Shown here one piece after another: positions 45,747 to 54,508 of a DNA stretch of 64,000 nt. The notes below the pieces were generated by a model. It was not told where the DNA came from. It did not search any database and worked only from the letters and a program-made list of their open reading frames with translations. A program made the position numbers and the translations under genes. Location of the stretch: assembly GCF_025153525.1 (NCBI RefSeq), contig NZ_JANZNR010000001.1, positions 124,001 to 188,000 on the forward strand, given 5' to 3'. The stretch comes from Psychroserpens sp. SPM9 (lineage in GTDB: Bacteria > Bacteroidota > Bacteroidia > Flavobacteriales > Flavobacteriaceae). Position 1 is the stretch's first letter. Each line of letters opens with the position of its first letter.

Positions 45747-47288
45747 CTAGACAGCTTGAGCCATTCTGGTTCTAAACTGAGTTGGTGTCATATCCATACG
45801 CTTTTTGAAAGCATTGTTAAAAGTGACTTTGTTATTGAAGCCCACTTCGTATAGAATTTCTGAAATCGTCATAGTACACTCATTATCCTGAAGTAATTCT
45901 TTAGCATCTTCAATTCTGAAATCGTTTAAAAAATCAAAGAAGTTCTCATTAAAGTGCTCGTTGATAATTTGAGACGTATTATGTTTAGTCGTTCCTAGCA
46001 AGATTGACAATTCTTCTAAATTTAAATTGTTGTTTTTATAGGCTTTTTCATCAATCATCAATTCGATAAGTTTTTGCTTTAACTCGGCAGCTAAACTAGG
46101 AATCAATCCCGATTTTTCATACTTAATAGCATTAAAAGCACCTTGAACATTAAAGCCCCAGAAAATTTGTGGCTGAACCAATCCAAAAACACCAATTAAT
46201 ATAATAAATGAAGAAATCAAAAGACAGGTAACATAATCCCAGCCACCACGGTAAAAGAAACTAAAATTACTTAAAATGGAATACAAGAAAAATGACAGCA
46301 CAAATCCCCCATACATATATATCATATAATGTAGCCATTTAACCACATTGGCTCCAACACTATGTTTTGCCTTTTGAATAATTTTATATGCAACAACAAA
46401 ATAGAAAAACATTTGGGCATTTCTCAACCAGTCATAATATACAATATCCATGAGGTCGTAATACAATTTGTTTTCAGGTTTCAAAAGATGAAAAGACGCA
46501 TAAAAAGAAAATGCAATAAAAAACAGAGAAAAATGCAACAACTTATTCTTGTAAGTATATTTTAGTTTGAACAAATCCTTGACATAGAACAGTAATAAAG
46601 GACCTAAAATGAACAGTGCTGGCACCCACAACTTTCTAAAAAGCACAAACGGGTATTCATAAAGGTAACGACTCTTGTATAATACGTAGAAAATTAAAAT
46701 ACACGAAAATGTCAAGACGAATAAACCTAAACTTTTATTGGCTTTTGAGCTTCCTTTTCGCCTAAAAAACATGATTACAAAAAGCAAAATACCTTGAAAA
46801 GCTATAAATAAAAAAATGCTAGTCCATATGTTTAACTTAGGTCTATACGTATCTAATAATTTTACAAATGCTTCATTTTCATTTAAGCTGGTAAAAGGAT
46901 CGACTTCAAAGCGCTCTGGTTTTGCTTTTCGATCTAAAGCTTTTTCTATATAACCCAAAGAGGCATCAATGTCTCCTAATTTTAGTTCAGCTTTTGCTAA
47001 ATGAAAGTATAAATCTGGTTTTATATAATAACCATTGACTTTAGCTTTGATCAAACTATTTTTAGCAGACAAAAAATCGCCTACTTGTTCTTCACAAAGG
47101 CCTTTAAAAAACCAAAAATCTGCTGAATTGACATTAAGCGCTATAACATCTTCAGAAACAGGAAGAATAGCACTAGAAGTTCCATTTTCATAATTACTCT
47201 TTAGAATTTTTACTATATCCTCATTTTGTGCATTTAGCTGAACACCAAATGCCAAAAAACAGATAAGAATAAAGTTTCTAAATTTCAT
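45747..47288 (-). CDS. Membrane-anchored AraC-family regulator with TPR and 7 TM segments
   Basis: A 513-residue regulator. After a signal-like N-terminus (ending VQLNAQ) come TPR-like helices outside the membrane (about residues 25-145). Seven hydrophobic segments follow (about 155-375). A C-terminal AraC-type double helix-turn-helix (about 415-513) contains LEELSILLGTTKHNTSQIINE and ISEILYEVGFNNKVTFNNAFKK (read in parts), then TPTQFR. Such fusions can pass an envelope signal directly to DNA. It is encoded upstream of susC on the same strand, so it probably regulates the SusCD operon, and possibly itself. Confidence 0.88.
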   Translation of the reverse strand: MKFRNFILICFLAFGVQLNAQNEDIVKILKSNYENGTSSAILPVSEDVIALNVNSADFWFFKGLCEEQVGDFLSAKNSLIKAKVNGYYIKPDLYFHLAKAELKLGDIDASLGYIEKALDRKAKPERFEVDPFTSLNENEAFVKLLDTYRPKLNIWTSIFLFIAFQGILLFVIMFFRRKGSSKANKSLGLFVLTFSCILIFYVLYKSRYLYEYPFVLFRKLWVPALFILGPLLLFYVKDLFKLKYTYKNKLLHFSLFFIAFSFYASFHLLKPENKLYYDLMDIVYYDWLRNAQMFFYFVVAYKIIQKAKHSVGANVVKWLHYMIYMYGGFVLSFFLYSILSNFSFFYRGGWDYVTCLLISSFIILIGVFGLVQPQIFWGFNVQGAFNAIKYEKSGLIPSLAAELKQKLIELMIDEKAYKNNNLNLEELSILLGTTKHNTSQIINEHFNENFFDFLNDFRIEDAKELLQDNECTMTISEILYEVGFNNKVTFNNAFKKRMDMTPTQFRTRMAQAV

Positions 47289-47340
47289 TTCACTTTTTGT
47301 TTTAAAAATACCAAGTTATTTTCATAAATGTTTTAGAATT

Positions 47341-47375
47341 GGTAAAAAAAGGTAAATCCCGATGTATTTTTACCT
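47341..47375. promoter_or_regulatory. GGTAAA/TTTACC repeats upstream of the 7TM-AraC gene
   Basis: Two GGTAAA direct repeats 10 bp apart (47341, 47351) and a reversed TTTACC (47369-47374) surround TCCCGATGTATT. The inverted repeat is AGGTAAA-N12-TTTACCT. The core TCCCGA(nn)TGTATTT(nn)ACC is shared with the repeat ahead of susC, which suggests one regulator for both. It lies 53-87 bp before the regulator ATG at 47288. Confidence 0.5.
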
Positions 47376-47378
47376 CGT

Positions 47379-47418
47379 TTAACATAAATTAACATAACTT
47401 ATCTGTCGATTAACATAA
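47379..47418. promoter_or_regulatory. Three phased TTAACATAA repeats
   Basis: TTAACATAA occurs at 47379, 47389 and 47410, spaced 10 and 21 bp apart and thus on one face of the helix. They lie in the divergent region between the 7TM-AraC gene and the FAD oxidoreductase gene. They look like sites for a regulator that binds direct repeats. Confidence 0.45.
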
Positions 47419-47495
47419 AATTAAGTTATTCAATTTCACGACTATAAAACCATTAAAATTTAAATTAGCATCTTATTTATAACTAATTTCGTGAA

Positions 47496-49049
47496 ATGAT
47501 AAAAGAATTGCAACTTCGCCTTACACTTCAGGAAGAACGTCAACCAAATATTTTAATTCATAAGGTTTCACAATTTTTGAATGTGGAAACTGAAGCCATT
47601 TCCGCAGTAAAAATTCTTCGGAAATCTATTGATGCTCGAAAAAAAACAATCATTTTAAATTATAAATTGGAAGTCTACATCAACGAACTTCCTCCAGATA
47701 AATCAACTTACACATTTCATTACAAAGATGTTTCTAATGCCAAACCAATTCATATTATTGGCTTCGGTCCTGCAGGAATGTATGCTGCCTTACGCTGTAT
47801 CGAACTCGGATTTAAACCTATCGTTTTAGAACGCGGAAAAAATGTTCAGGATAGACGTCGTGACTTAAAAGCTATCAACCAAGACCATCATGTGAATGAA
47901 GACTCCAATTATTGCTTTGGAGAAGGTGGCGCAGGCACGTATAGCGATGGCAAACTATACACCAGAAGTTTAAAACGAGGCGATGTTAGAAAAATATTTG
48001 AAAACCTAGTTTATCATGGTGCTACTGAGCAAATTCTAGTTGATGCGCATCCACATATTGGCACCAATAAACTTCCCAAAGTTGTAAAAAATATACGTGA
48101 AACCATTATAAAGTATGGTGGTGAAGTGCATTTTGAAACTCGTGTCACCGATTTTAATATTAGCAACCAAACTATTCAATCGATCATACTACAAAAAGGT
48201 GATGAACTCAAAGTTGATCAAGTTATTTTAGCAACAGGTCATTCGGCTCGTGATATCTATTATTTATTACACGACAAAAACATTAAACTTGAAGCCAAAT
48301 CCTTTGCTATGGGTGTGCGAGTAGAACACCCACAAGCTATTATTGACGGCATTCAATACCACTGCAAAGGCGACGTACGAGACGAATTATTACCTGCTGC
48401 TTCCTATAGCTTAGTGCAACAAGTTAACGATAGAGGCGTCTATTCATTTTGTATGTGTCCTGGCGGATTTATTGTTCCGGCAGCAACGGCAAATGGTGAA
48501 GTTGTTGTAAACGGAATGTCACCATCTAAGCGAAATAATGTGTATGCCAATTCTGGAATTGTCGTTGAAATTAATGCCGATAAAGACCTTTATAAATATG
48601 AGCATTTTGGCGCATTAAAAGGATTAGAATATCAAAAAGATTTAGAGCGTTTAGCTTTTACTTCTGGCGGACGATCACAAACGGCACCAGCGCAAAGATT
48701 AACCGACTTTGTTGAAGGCAGATTATCGAGTAGCTTAAACTCGAGCTCTTATCAACCCGGAATAAAATCGGCACCTCTACATTCCCTCCTACCCAAACTT
48801 ATCGGAAGTTCTCTTCGGAAAGGGTTTAAAGCCTTTGGAGATAAAATGCATGGCTATTATACCGCTGAAGCGAACATTATTGGTGTAGAATCTAGAACCT
48901 CATCACCTGTAAATATCCCTCGAACCGAGACTTTAGCGCATCCAGAACTCTCTAATTTGTTTCCTTGTGGCGAAGGTGGTGGTTATGCGGGAGGCATTAT
49001 ATCTGCAGCTATGGATGGCGAACGCTGTGCCGAAGCAGCTTGCTCTTAA
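47496..49049 (+). CDS. FAD-dependent oxidoreductase (COG2509-type)
   Basis: A 517-residue flavoprotein. An N-terminal domain of about 85 residues (KVSQFLNVETEAISAVKILRKS) precedes a Rossmann FAD site, IIGFGPAGMYAALRC (about residues 87-101). The family motifs NYCFGEGGAGTYSDGKLYTR and, near the C-terminus, FPCGEGGGYAGGIISAAMDG are both intact. This family is annotated as uncharacterised FAD-dependent dehydrogenase; its substrate is unknown. It is probably cytosolic and appears to be a single-gene unit. Confidence 0.9.
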   Translation: MIKELQLRLTLQEERQPNILIHKVSQFLNVETEAISAVKILRKSIDARKKTIILNYKLEVYINELPPDKSTYTFHYKDVSNAKPIHIIGFGPAGMYAALRCIELGFKPIVLERGKNVQDRRRDLKAINQDHHVNEDSNYCFGEGGAGTYSDGKLYTRSLKRGDVRKIFENLVYHGATEQILVDAHPHIGTNKLPKVVKNIRETIIKYGGEVHFETRVTDFNISNQTIQSIILQKGDELKVDQVILATGHSARDIYYLLHDKNIKLEAKSFAMGVRVEHPQAIIDGIQYHCKGDVRDELLPAASYSLVQQVNDRGVYSFCMCPGGFIVPAATANGEVVVNGMSPSKRNNVYANSGIVVEINADKDLYKYEHFGALKGLEYQKDLERLAFTSGGRSQTAPAQRLTDFVEGRLSSSLNSSSYQPGIKSAPLHSLLPKLIGSSLRKGFKAFGDKMHGYYTAEANIIGVESRTSSPVNIPRTETLAHPELSNLFPCGEGGGYAGGIISAAMDGERCAEAACS

Positions 49050-49137
49050 AATTTTCAGTCTCAATCGCAGTTGAGTGTCAATCATAACATAACTGAAAAC
49101 TGCAACTAAACTCTATAATTGATTATAATATTATTCC

Positions 49138-49145
49138 TATTTTTG
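49138..49145 (+). promoter_or_regulatory. Predicted -7 element of fabD
   Basis: TATTTTTG is an exact TAnnTTTG match 23 bp before the fabD ATG. A TTG lies 16 bp upstream, slightly closer than the usual spacing. Confidence 0.5.
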
Positions 49146-49168
49146 CAACTTAAATTAAGACTAAAAAC

Positions 49169-50062
49169 ATGAACGCATATATTTTTCCAGGTCAAGGTGC
49201 TCAGTTCTCAGGAATGGGATTAGACCTTTACGAAAACTCAGCTTTAGCACAAGAATTATTTGAGACCGCAAATAACATCTTAGGCTTTCCTATTACAGAT
49301 GTTATGTTTGAAGGTTCTGCTGAAGATCTAAAAGAAACTAAAGTAACCCAACCTGCTATCTTTTTACATTCTGTAATATTAGCTAAAACTTTAGGTGATA
49401 ACTTTAAACCAGATATGGTTGCAGGTCATTCACTAGGTGAATTTTCTGCTCTTGTTGCCGCTGGCGCATTAACTTTTGAAGATGGTTTAAAACTGGTCTC
49501 TCAACGTGCCCAAGCCATGCAAAAAGCCTGTGAATTACAACCAAGTACTATGGCTGCTGTATTAGGTTTAGATGACGATGTTGTTGAAAAAGTATGTGCT
49601 ACAACCGAAGGCATTGTCGTTGCAGCAAATTATAACTGTCCGGGTCAATTAGTTATTTCTGGTGAAGTTGACGCTATTAATAAAGCCTGCGAAACCTTAA
49701 AAGAAGAAGGTGCGCGTCGTGCTTTGGTTCTTCCGGTAGGAGGAGCTTTTCATTCACCTTTAATGGAACCTGCTCGTGAAGAGTTAGCGGCAGCGATTGA
49801 AAACACAACGTTTAGCAAACCTAATTGTCCTATATACCAAAATGTAACAGCAACTGCCATTACTGACGAAAATGAAATTAAAGCAAACTTGATTTCTCAG
49901 TTAACAGCACCTGTTCGATGGACCCAATCTGTTCAGCAAATGATTGCAGATGGTGCTACACATTTCACCGAAGTTGGTCCAGGTAAAGTATTGCAAGGAC
50001 TTGTTAAGAAAATTGACAGACAAGCAGAAACAGCTTCAGCATCTATAGAAACTAATGCCTAA
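49169..50062 (+). CDS. fabD: Malonyl-CoA:ACP transacylase
   Basis: A 297-residue malonyl transferase that loads ACP for fatty-acid synthesis. The nucleophile Ser88 is in VAGHSLGEFSALVAAGAL, the catalytic His is in GGAFHSPLM near residue 200, and the N-terminal FPGQGAQFSGMG is the usual oxyanion-hole motif. No ACP, ketosynthase or other fab gene is adjacent, so it is encoded apart from them. It is followed by lspA after 14 bp, probably co-transcribed. Confidence 0.97.
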   Translation: MNAYIFPGQGAQFSGMGLDLYENSALAQELFETANNILGFPITDVMFEGSAEDLKETKVTQPAIFLHSVILAKTLGDNFKPDMVAGHSLGEFSALVAAGALTFEDGLKLVSQRAQAMQKACELQPSTMAAVLGLDDDVVEKVCATTEGIVVAANYNCPGQLVISGEVDAINKACETLKEEGARRALVLPVGGAFHSPLMEPAREELAAAIENTTFSKPNCPIYQNVTATAITDENEIKANLISQLTAPVRWTQSVQQMIADGATHFTEVGPGKVLQGLVKKIDRQAETASASIETNA

Positions 50063-50076
50063 AGACTCCCCATATT

Positions 50077-50571
50077 TTGAATAGAAATTTATTTATCTCA
50101 CTCCTTATTATATTTAATATTGCTATTGACCAGATTTCAAAAATCATTGTTAGAGCAACTATAGATCCTGGTGAACGTATTCAAGTTATAGGTGATACCT
50201 TTTTAATGATGAATGTAGAAAACGAAGGCGCTTTTTTGGGTATGGGAAGCGACATGAATGATACGCTTAAACTTCTACTTTTAAAAATTTTACCCATAGC
50301 CGTTTTATGTTATCTGGTCTATTACATTATAAAGAATAAATCTTTAGACAAGCTGAGTTTAATTGCCTTATCTTGTATTGCTGGAGGAGGAATCGCAAAC
50401 GTTTTTGATCGTATTGCCTTTGGTTCGGTTACCGATTTCTTTCATTTAGATTTTGGTGGCGTCTTTAGAACAGGAATCTTTAACGTAGCAGATATGTCGG
50501 TTACTTTTGGAATGCTTATTCTACTCTATACCGTATTATTTACAAAGAAAACCAAGACAAGTACAATATAA
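50077..50571 (+). CDS. lspA: Lipoprotein signal peptidase (TTG start)
   Basis: A 164-residue signal peptidase II with four TM segments. The catalytic Asp pair is Asp120 (GSVTDFFHLDFGG) and Asp139 (FNVADMSV), 19 residues apart as in the structurally known enzyme; GGGIANVFDR precedes them. It removes signal peptides from prolipoproteins, of which this window encodes many. No ATG fits: the frame is blocked by a stop at 50053, and the first usable codon is TTG at 50077 (TTG AAT AGA). A strong terminator follows directly. Confidence 0.93.
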   Translation: MNRNLFISLLIIFNIAIDQISKIIVRATIDPGERIQVIGDTFLMMNVENEGAFLGMGSDMNDTLKLLLLKILPIAVLCYLVYYIIKNKSLDKLSLIALSCIAGGGIANVFDRIAFGSVTDFFHLDFGGVFRTGIFNVADMSVTFGMLILLYTVLFTKKTKTSTI

Positions 50572-50608
50572 AAAAAAAGCCCTGACAAATTTGTCAGGGC
50601 TTTTTTTT
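50571..50608. terminator. Bidirectional intrinsic terminator after lspA
   Basis: A perfect palindrome: A8-GCCCTGACAAA with TTTGTCAGGGC-T8. It serves lspA and the convergent small gene. Confidence 0.92.
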
Positions 50609-50611
50609 ATG

Positions 50612-50803
50612 CTATTTCGCTAAGCTAATATTTTCACAATCTTTGACTTCACCGTAATAGGTTTCTCTATACTTATGAAGTGTTTTGTAAGGAAAATTTA
50701 AAAATTGTTTTTTGATGTAGGTTACATTTGTTGACAATGCGCCCATCTTTTTGGTAAACCTAACTTCAGGTTTTGTTTCTCTTTTAATACTTATCAATTT
50801 CAT
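50612..50803 (-). CDS. Small conserved-looking hypothetical protein
   Basis: A 63-residue basic protein starting MKLISIKRETKPEVRFTKK, with LSTNVTYIKKQFL and LHKYRETYYGEVKDCENI. It resembles short hypothetical proteins of flavobacteria, has a plausible ATG, and is closed by the shared terminator. No TM segment or known domain is present. Function unknown; a chance frame is possible but less likely. Confidence 0.55.
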   Translation of the reverse strand: MKLISIKRETKPEVRFTKKMGALSTNVTYIKKQFLNFPYKTLHKYRETYYGEVKDCENISLAK

Positions 50804-50972
50804 TGGTTTTCATTTATCATTAGCGCCAAAGAAACGAAGACTAATAGCCAACTCCAAGTTATAAGTATTAAATCATTGTTAATCAATATGTTAAATAACA
50901 GACTCGCAATGATAGTCGAATTTTATTAAAAAATCAATAATCAAAACCCTGTTTCATTAACATATTAACATT

Positions 50973-52250
50973 CTAATTTTTATAGATATTTCCTGATTTC
51001 ATGACAAACACAACATTTTCAAGTGTTGAGATATTTGCAGTTGGATCGTCATTAACGGCAATGATATCAGCAAAAAAACCTTCATTTATTTGCCCTAATT
51101 CTTGTTCCATATTTAACAACATAGCATTTGTTATGGTTGCACTTTGAATAGCTTCCATCGCAGGCATTCCTGCTTCAACCATATATCCAAATTCTTTTCC
51201 GCTATCGCCATGTTTAAAAACGCCTGCATCGGTTCCAAAGGCAATTTTCACCCCTTTTTCATAGGCGCGTGCAAAGGTACCTTGTATTTGAGGTCCAACC
51301 GCCAAAGCCTTCGGAACAACAATATCTGGATAAAAGCCTTTGACTTTAGCCTTTTCCTCAACTTCCTTTCCAGCCGTAATAGTAGGCACCAGATAGGCGT
51401 CGTGTTTTTTCATCAATTCCATAGTCTCATCACTCATATAAGTCCCGTGTTCTATGGTTTTAACACCTCCAATGATAGCGCGTTGCATACCATCATCACC
51501 ATGCGCATGAGCTGCAACATGCATACCGTAATCCTTGGCAGCATCACATATGGCTTTCACTTCTTCTATAGTAAATTGAGGATTGTCTCCACTTTTCGCA
51601 ACACTTAACACACCTCCTGTTGCTGTGATTTTAATTAAATCGGCGCCATTTTTATAGCGTTGTCTTACGGCTTTTTTAGCATCGTCCGTACTATTCACCA
51701 CACCGTCTTCTGGACCTGGATCATCAAGAAGTCCTTTTTTAGCACCATTAGTAAAATCACCATGCCCACCAGTAGAACTTATAGTTTTACCTGCTGTAAA
51801 AATTCTAGGACCATCAATTTTGCCTGCATTTATAGCATTTCTAATTGAAATATTTACTCCAGATCCACCAAGATCTCTTACTGTTGTAAATCCTGATAAC
51901 AAAGTTGCTTTTGCATATACAACAGAATTAAATGCGACATCAGATTCGTTCAATATATAACGTTCTAATCGCGTACCAGGGTTAAATTCCATTTCGATAT
52001 GAACATGCATATCAATAAGACCAGGCATCACTGTCTTAGTTTTAAGATCAATGACGACATCTGTAGCTGATGCAGGTTCGACATATCCATCTTCTAAAGC
52101 AATAATTTTATCTCCTGAAACTACAATCGTTTTTTCAGTTAGTACTCTACCTTTTTTAGTATCTATTACTTTTCCGCAATGCAAATAAGTGTTTTGTCCA
52201 GTTACTGAAATGGTTAGCAAAAGGATAATGAGTTGTAGTATTCTTTTCAT
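50973..52250 (-). CDS. Exported amidohydrolase family protein
   Basis: A 425-residue metal-dependent amidohydrolase. A signal peptide (ending SVTGQ) sends it out of the cytoplasm. The metal-binding HxH is in GLIDMHVHIEM, followed by GFTTVRDLGG, the likely Lys ligand in ADLIKITATGGV, His ligands in HVAAHAHGDDG and IEHGTYMSDE, and the Asp in IAFGTDAGV. This is the imidazolonepropionase/Xaa-Pro dipeptidase-like branch, whose members cleave dipeptides or cyclic amides. The true substrate is unknown. The gene lies 13 bp upstream of nothing in its own direction; galE is 13 bp upstream of it, so they may be co-transcribed. Confidence 0.9.
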   Translation of the reverse strand: MKRILQLIILLLTISVTGQNTYLHCGKVIDTKKGRVLTEKTIVVSGDKIIALEDGYVEPASATDVVIDLKTKTVMPGLIDMHVHIEMEFNPGTRLERYILNESDVAFNSVVYAKATLLSGFTTVRDLGGSGVNISIRNAINAGKIDGPRIFTAGKTISSTGGHGDFTNGAKKGLLDDPGPEDGVVNSTDDAKKAVRQRYKNGADLIKITATGGVLSVAKSGDNPQFTIEEVKAICDAAKDYGMHVAAHAHGDDGMQRAIIGGVKTIEHGTYMSDETMELMKKHDAYLVPTITAGKEVEEKAKVKGFYPDIVVPKALAVGPQIQGTFARAYEKGVKIAFGTDAGVFKHGDSGKEFGYMVEAGMPAMEAIQSATITNAMLLNMEQELGQINEGFFADIIAVNDDPTANISTLENVVFVMKSGNIYKN

Positions 52251-52263
52251 TGGTATTAGCTAT

Positions 52264-53286
52264 TTATAAGTTTCTAATCTTCTTCTCCCAGTTCCATGCA
52301 GATAACATGGCATCATCTAAAGTTAATCTTGCTTTCCAACCTAAAACATTGTTCGCCTTATCTGTATTTGCATAAGCAGAAACGACATCACCTTCACGTC
52401 TTGGAGCAAATTTATAATTAAGGGATTGCCCTGATACTTTGTCGAAAGATTTAATAACTTCTAAAACCGAACTACCAAGACCTGTCCCTACATTAAAGGT
52501 CTCAAAATTGGAGGTGTTTTTCTTATCGAGTAAACGCCTCAATGCAATGACATGTGCTTTAGCCAGATCAACCACATGAATATAATCACGAATACAAGTA
52601 CCGTCAGGTGTCGAATAATCATTTCCAAAAACAGATAAACTTTCTCTTAACCCAGCAGCTGTTTGTGTAATAAATGGCACTAAGTTTTGAGGCACACCTA
52701 TTGGTAATTCTCCTATTTTAGAACTAGGATGCGCTCCAATAGGATTAAAATACCTAAGTGCTATCGCATTAAATTTAGGTGCTATTTTACAGGTATCTTT
52801 AATGATTTCCTCACCAATTTGCTTGGTATTTCCATAAGGAGATTCGGCGGGCTGAACGGGCGCATTTTCGGTGATTGGCATTTTTTCAGCTTGTCCATAA
52901 ACAGTACAAGATGAGCTAAAAATAAAATTAGAAGCGTCTAAGCCAAGTATTTCCTTTAAAACATAAACCAGAGTATTGATATTGTTTTCATAATAGAGCA
53001 AAGGCTTTTCTACACTCTCTCCTACAGCTTTACTAGCCGCAAAATGAATAACACCAGAAAGGTTATGATGCTTTTTAAAAAAGCGTTCTACATCAGCTTT
53101 TTCCTTTAAATCTAATTCTTCAAAAACTGGTTTTTTCCCGGTAATAGCTTCAATGCCGTCTAAAACATCGGTTGATGAATTTGACAAATCATCAATAATC
53201 ACAACTTCAAAACCTTCTTCTTGTAATTCAACAACGGTGTGGGAACCTATAAAACCTAATCCTCCGGTAACAAGAATTTTCTTCAT
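52264..53286 (-). CDS. galE: UDP-glucose 4-epimerase
   Basis: A 340-residue short-chain dehydrogenase-type epimerase interconverting UDP-glucose and UDP-galactose. The NAD motif TGGLGFIGSH is at residues 7-16, the catalytic Ser/Tyr/Lys are in SSSCTVYG and ESPYGNTKQ, and the C-terminus contains GTCIRDYIHVVDLAKAH. It follows the DegT aminotransferase gene by 1-2 bp, so the two form an operon for nucleotide-sugar or surface-polysaccharide work. UDP-GlcNAc epimerase activity cannot be excluded. Confidence 0.93.
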   Translation of the reverse strand: MKKILVTGGLGFIGSHTVVELQEEGFEVVIIDDLSNSSTDVLDGIEAITGKKPVFEELDLKEKADVERFFKKHHNLSGVIHFAASKAVGESVEKPLLYYENNINTLVYVLKEILGLDASNFIFSSSCTVYGQAEKMPITENAPVQPAESPYGNTKQIGEEIIKDTCKIAPKFNAIALRYFNPIGAHPSSKIGELPIGVPQNLVPFITQTAAGLRESLSVFGNDYSTPDGTCIRDYIHVVDLAKAHVIALRRLLDKKNTSNFETFNVGTGLGSSVLEVIKSFDKVSGQSLNYKFAPRREGDVVSAYANTDKANNVLGWKARLTLDDAMLSAWNWEKKIRNL

Positions 53287-53287
53287 A

Positions 53288-54421
53288 TTAAGAATTTACA
53301 AATTTTATAACCGTACTTGTAATAAACTCAATTTGCTCATCATCTAATTCGGTATGCATTGGTAATGATATAACTTCTTTAACTAATTGGTTGGTGACTT
53401 TAAAGTCTGCTTCATTATATCTAGAATCTTGATATGCTTTTTGTCGATGCAACGGAATTGGATAATAGACTCCACAAGGGATACCTTGTTCATTTAAGTG
53501 CTTGACCAAAGCATCGCGATCACTATTTAAAATCCGTAATGTATACTGATGAAAAACGTGGCTATTTTCAATAGGCTCTCTAAAAGGCGTCACGATATTC
53601 TCGTTTCCTTTAAAGGCGTCATCATAGGCATTTGCTGCTTTTAATCGCGCCTTATTATAGCTGTCTAAATTTTTAAGTTTAATATCTAAAATGGCTGCCT
53701 GAATTGAATCTAATCTCGAATTTACTCCAACAACATCGTGATGATAGCGTTCGTACATACCGTGATTTACAATACCTCTAATCGTATGCGCTAAATCGTC
53801 GTTGTTGGTAAAAATTGCACCACCATCACCATAACAACCTAAATTTTTGGAAGGGAAAAAAGAAGTTGAAGCAACATGCCCAATGGTTCCTGCCTTTACT
53901 TTTCTTCCATCACTATAGGTATAATTAGAGCCAATGGCTTGAGCATTATCTTCGATGACATATAGATTGTGATCTTCTGCAATGCTCATAATTGCTTCCA
54001 TATTGGCGCACATCCCAAATAGATGTACAGGAACAATCGCTTTAGTTTTAGGTGTGATCGCTTTTTTAACAGCGTCAACATCAATATTAAACGTCACAGG
54101 ATCAACATCTACTAATACAGGAGTGAGCTGTAACAGCGCAATAACTTCTACGGTTGCAGCAAAGGTAAAATCGGCTGTAATCACCTCATCACCTGGTTTA
54201 AGACCTAAGCCCATCATTGCTATTTGCAAGGCATCAGTCCCATTTGCACAAGGAATAACATGTTTTACACCTAAGTAGTGTTCTAGATTTTTTTGAAACT
54301 CATGAACCTTTGGTCCATTGATGTAAGCTGTAGAATCTAAGACCTCGAGAACCGAGTCATCTACCGCTTCTTTTATTTTGCTATATTGACCTTTTAGGTC
54401 AACCATTTGTATTTTTTTCAT
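53288..54421 (-). CDS. DegT/DnrJ/EryC1/StrS family aminotransferase
   Basis: A PLP-dependent sugar aminotransferase of about 377 residues. The PLP Lys192 lies in TSFFPSKNLGCYGDGG, with IEDNAQAIGS upstream and the usual N-terminal MVDLKGQYSKIK. It transfers an amino group to a keto-sugar nucleotide. The frame is open 17 codons further upstream, but the family starts at the ATG at 54421. It is divergent from waaA and followed by galE, consistent with LPS or other glycan synthesis. Confidence 0.92.
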   Translation of the reverse strand: MKKIQMVDLKGQYSKIKEAVDDSVLEVLDSTAYINGPKVHEFQKNLEHYLGVKHVIPCANGTDALQIAMMGLGLKPGDEVITADFTFAATVEVIALLQLTPVLVDVDPVTFNIDVDAVKKAITPKTKAIVPVHLFGMCANMEAIMSIAEDHNLYVIEDNAQAIGSNYTYSDGRKVKAGTIGHVASTSFFPSKNLGCYGDGGAIFTNNDDLAHTIRGIVNHGMYERYHHDVVGVNSRLDSIQAAILDIKLKNLDSYNKARLKAANAYDDAFKGNENIVTPFREPIENSHVFHQYTLRILNSDRDALVKHLNEQGIPCGVYYPIPLHRQKAYQDSRYNEADFKVTNQLVKEVISLPMHTELDDEQIEFITSTVIKFVNS

Positions 54422-54508
54422 ATGCAACGAAATTACAAAATTCGTGAGCATTAAGCAATGAAAATATATCAAAGAACCCTATTTTAGCATGAACTAAAAG
54501 ATTAACTA

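Noticed and set aside
49050-49137. Possible terminator after the FAD oxidoreductase (TTTTCAGT and ACTGAAAA arms, inner CTCAA/TTGAG)
   Set aside because: Long interrupted stem with no T tract; not strong enough to annotate.
51144-51608. 154-codon plus-strand frame inside the amidohydrolase gene
   Set aside because: It is antisense to a gene with clear catalytic motifs and shows no domain.
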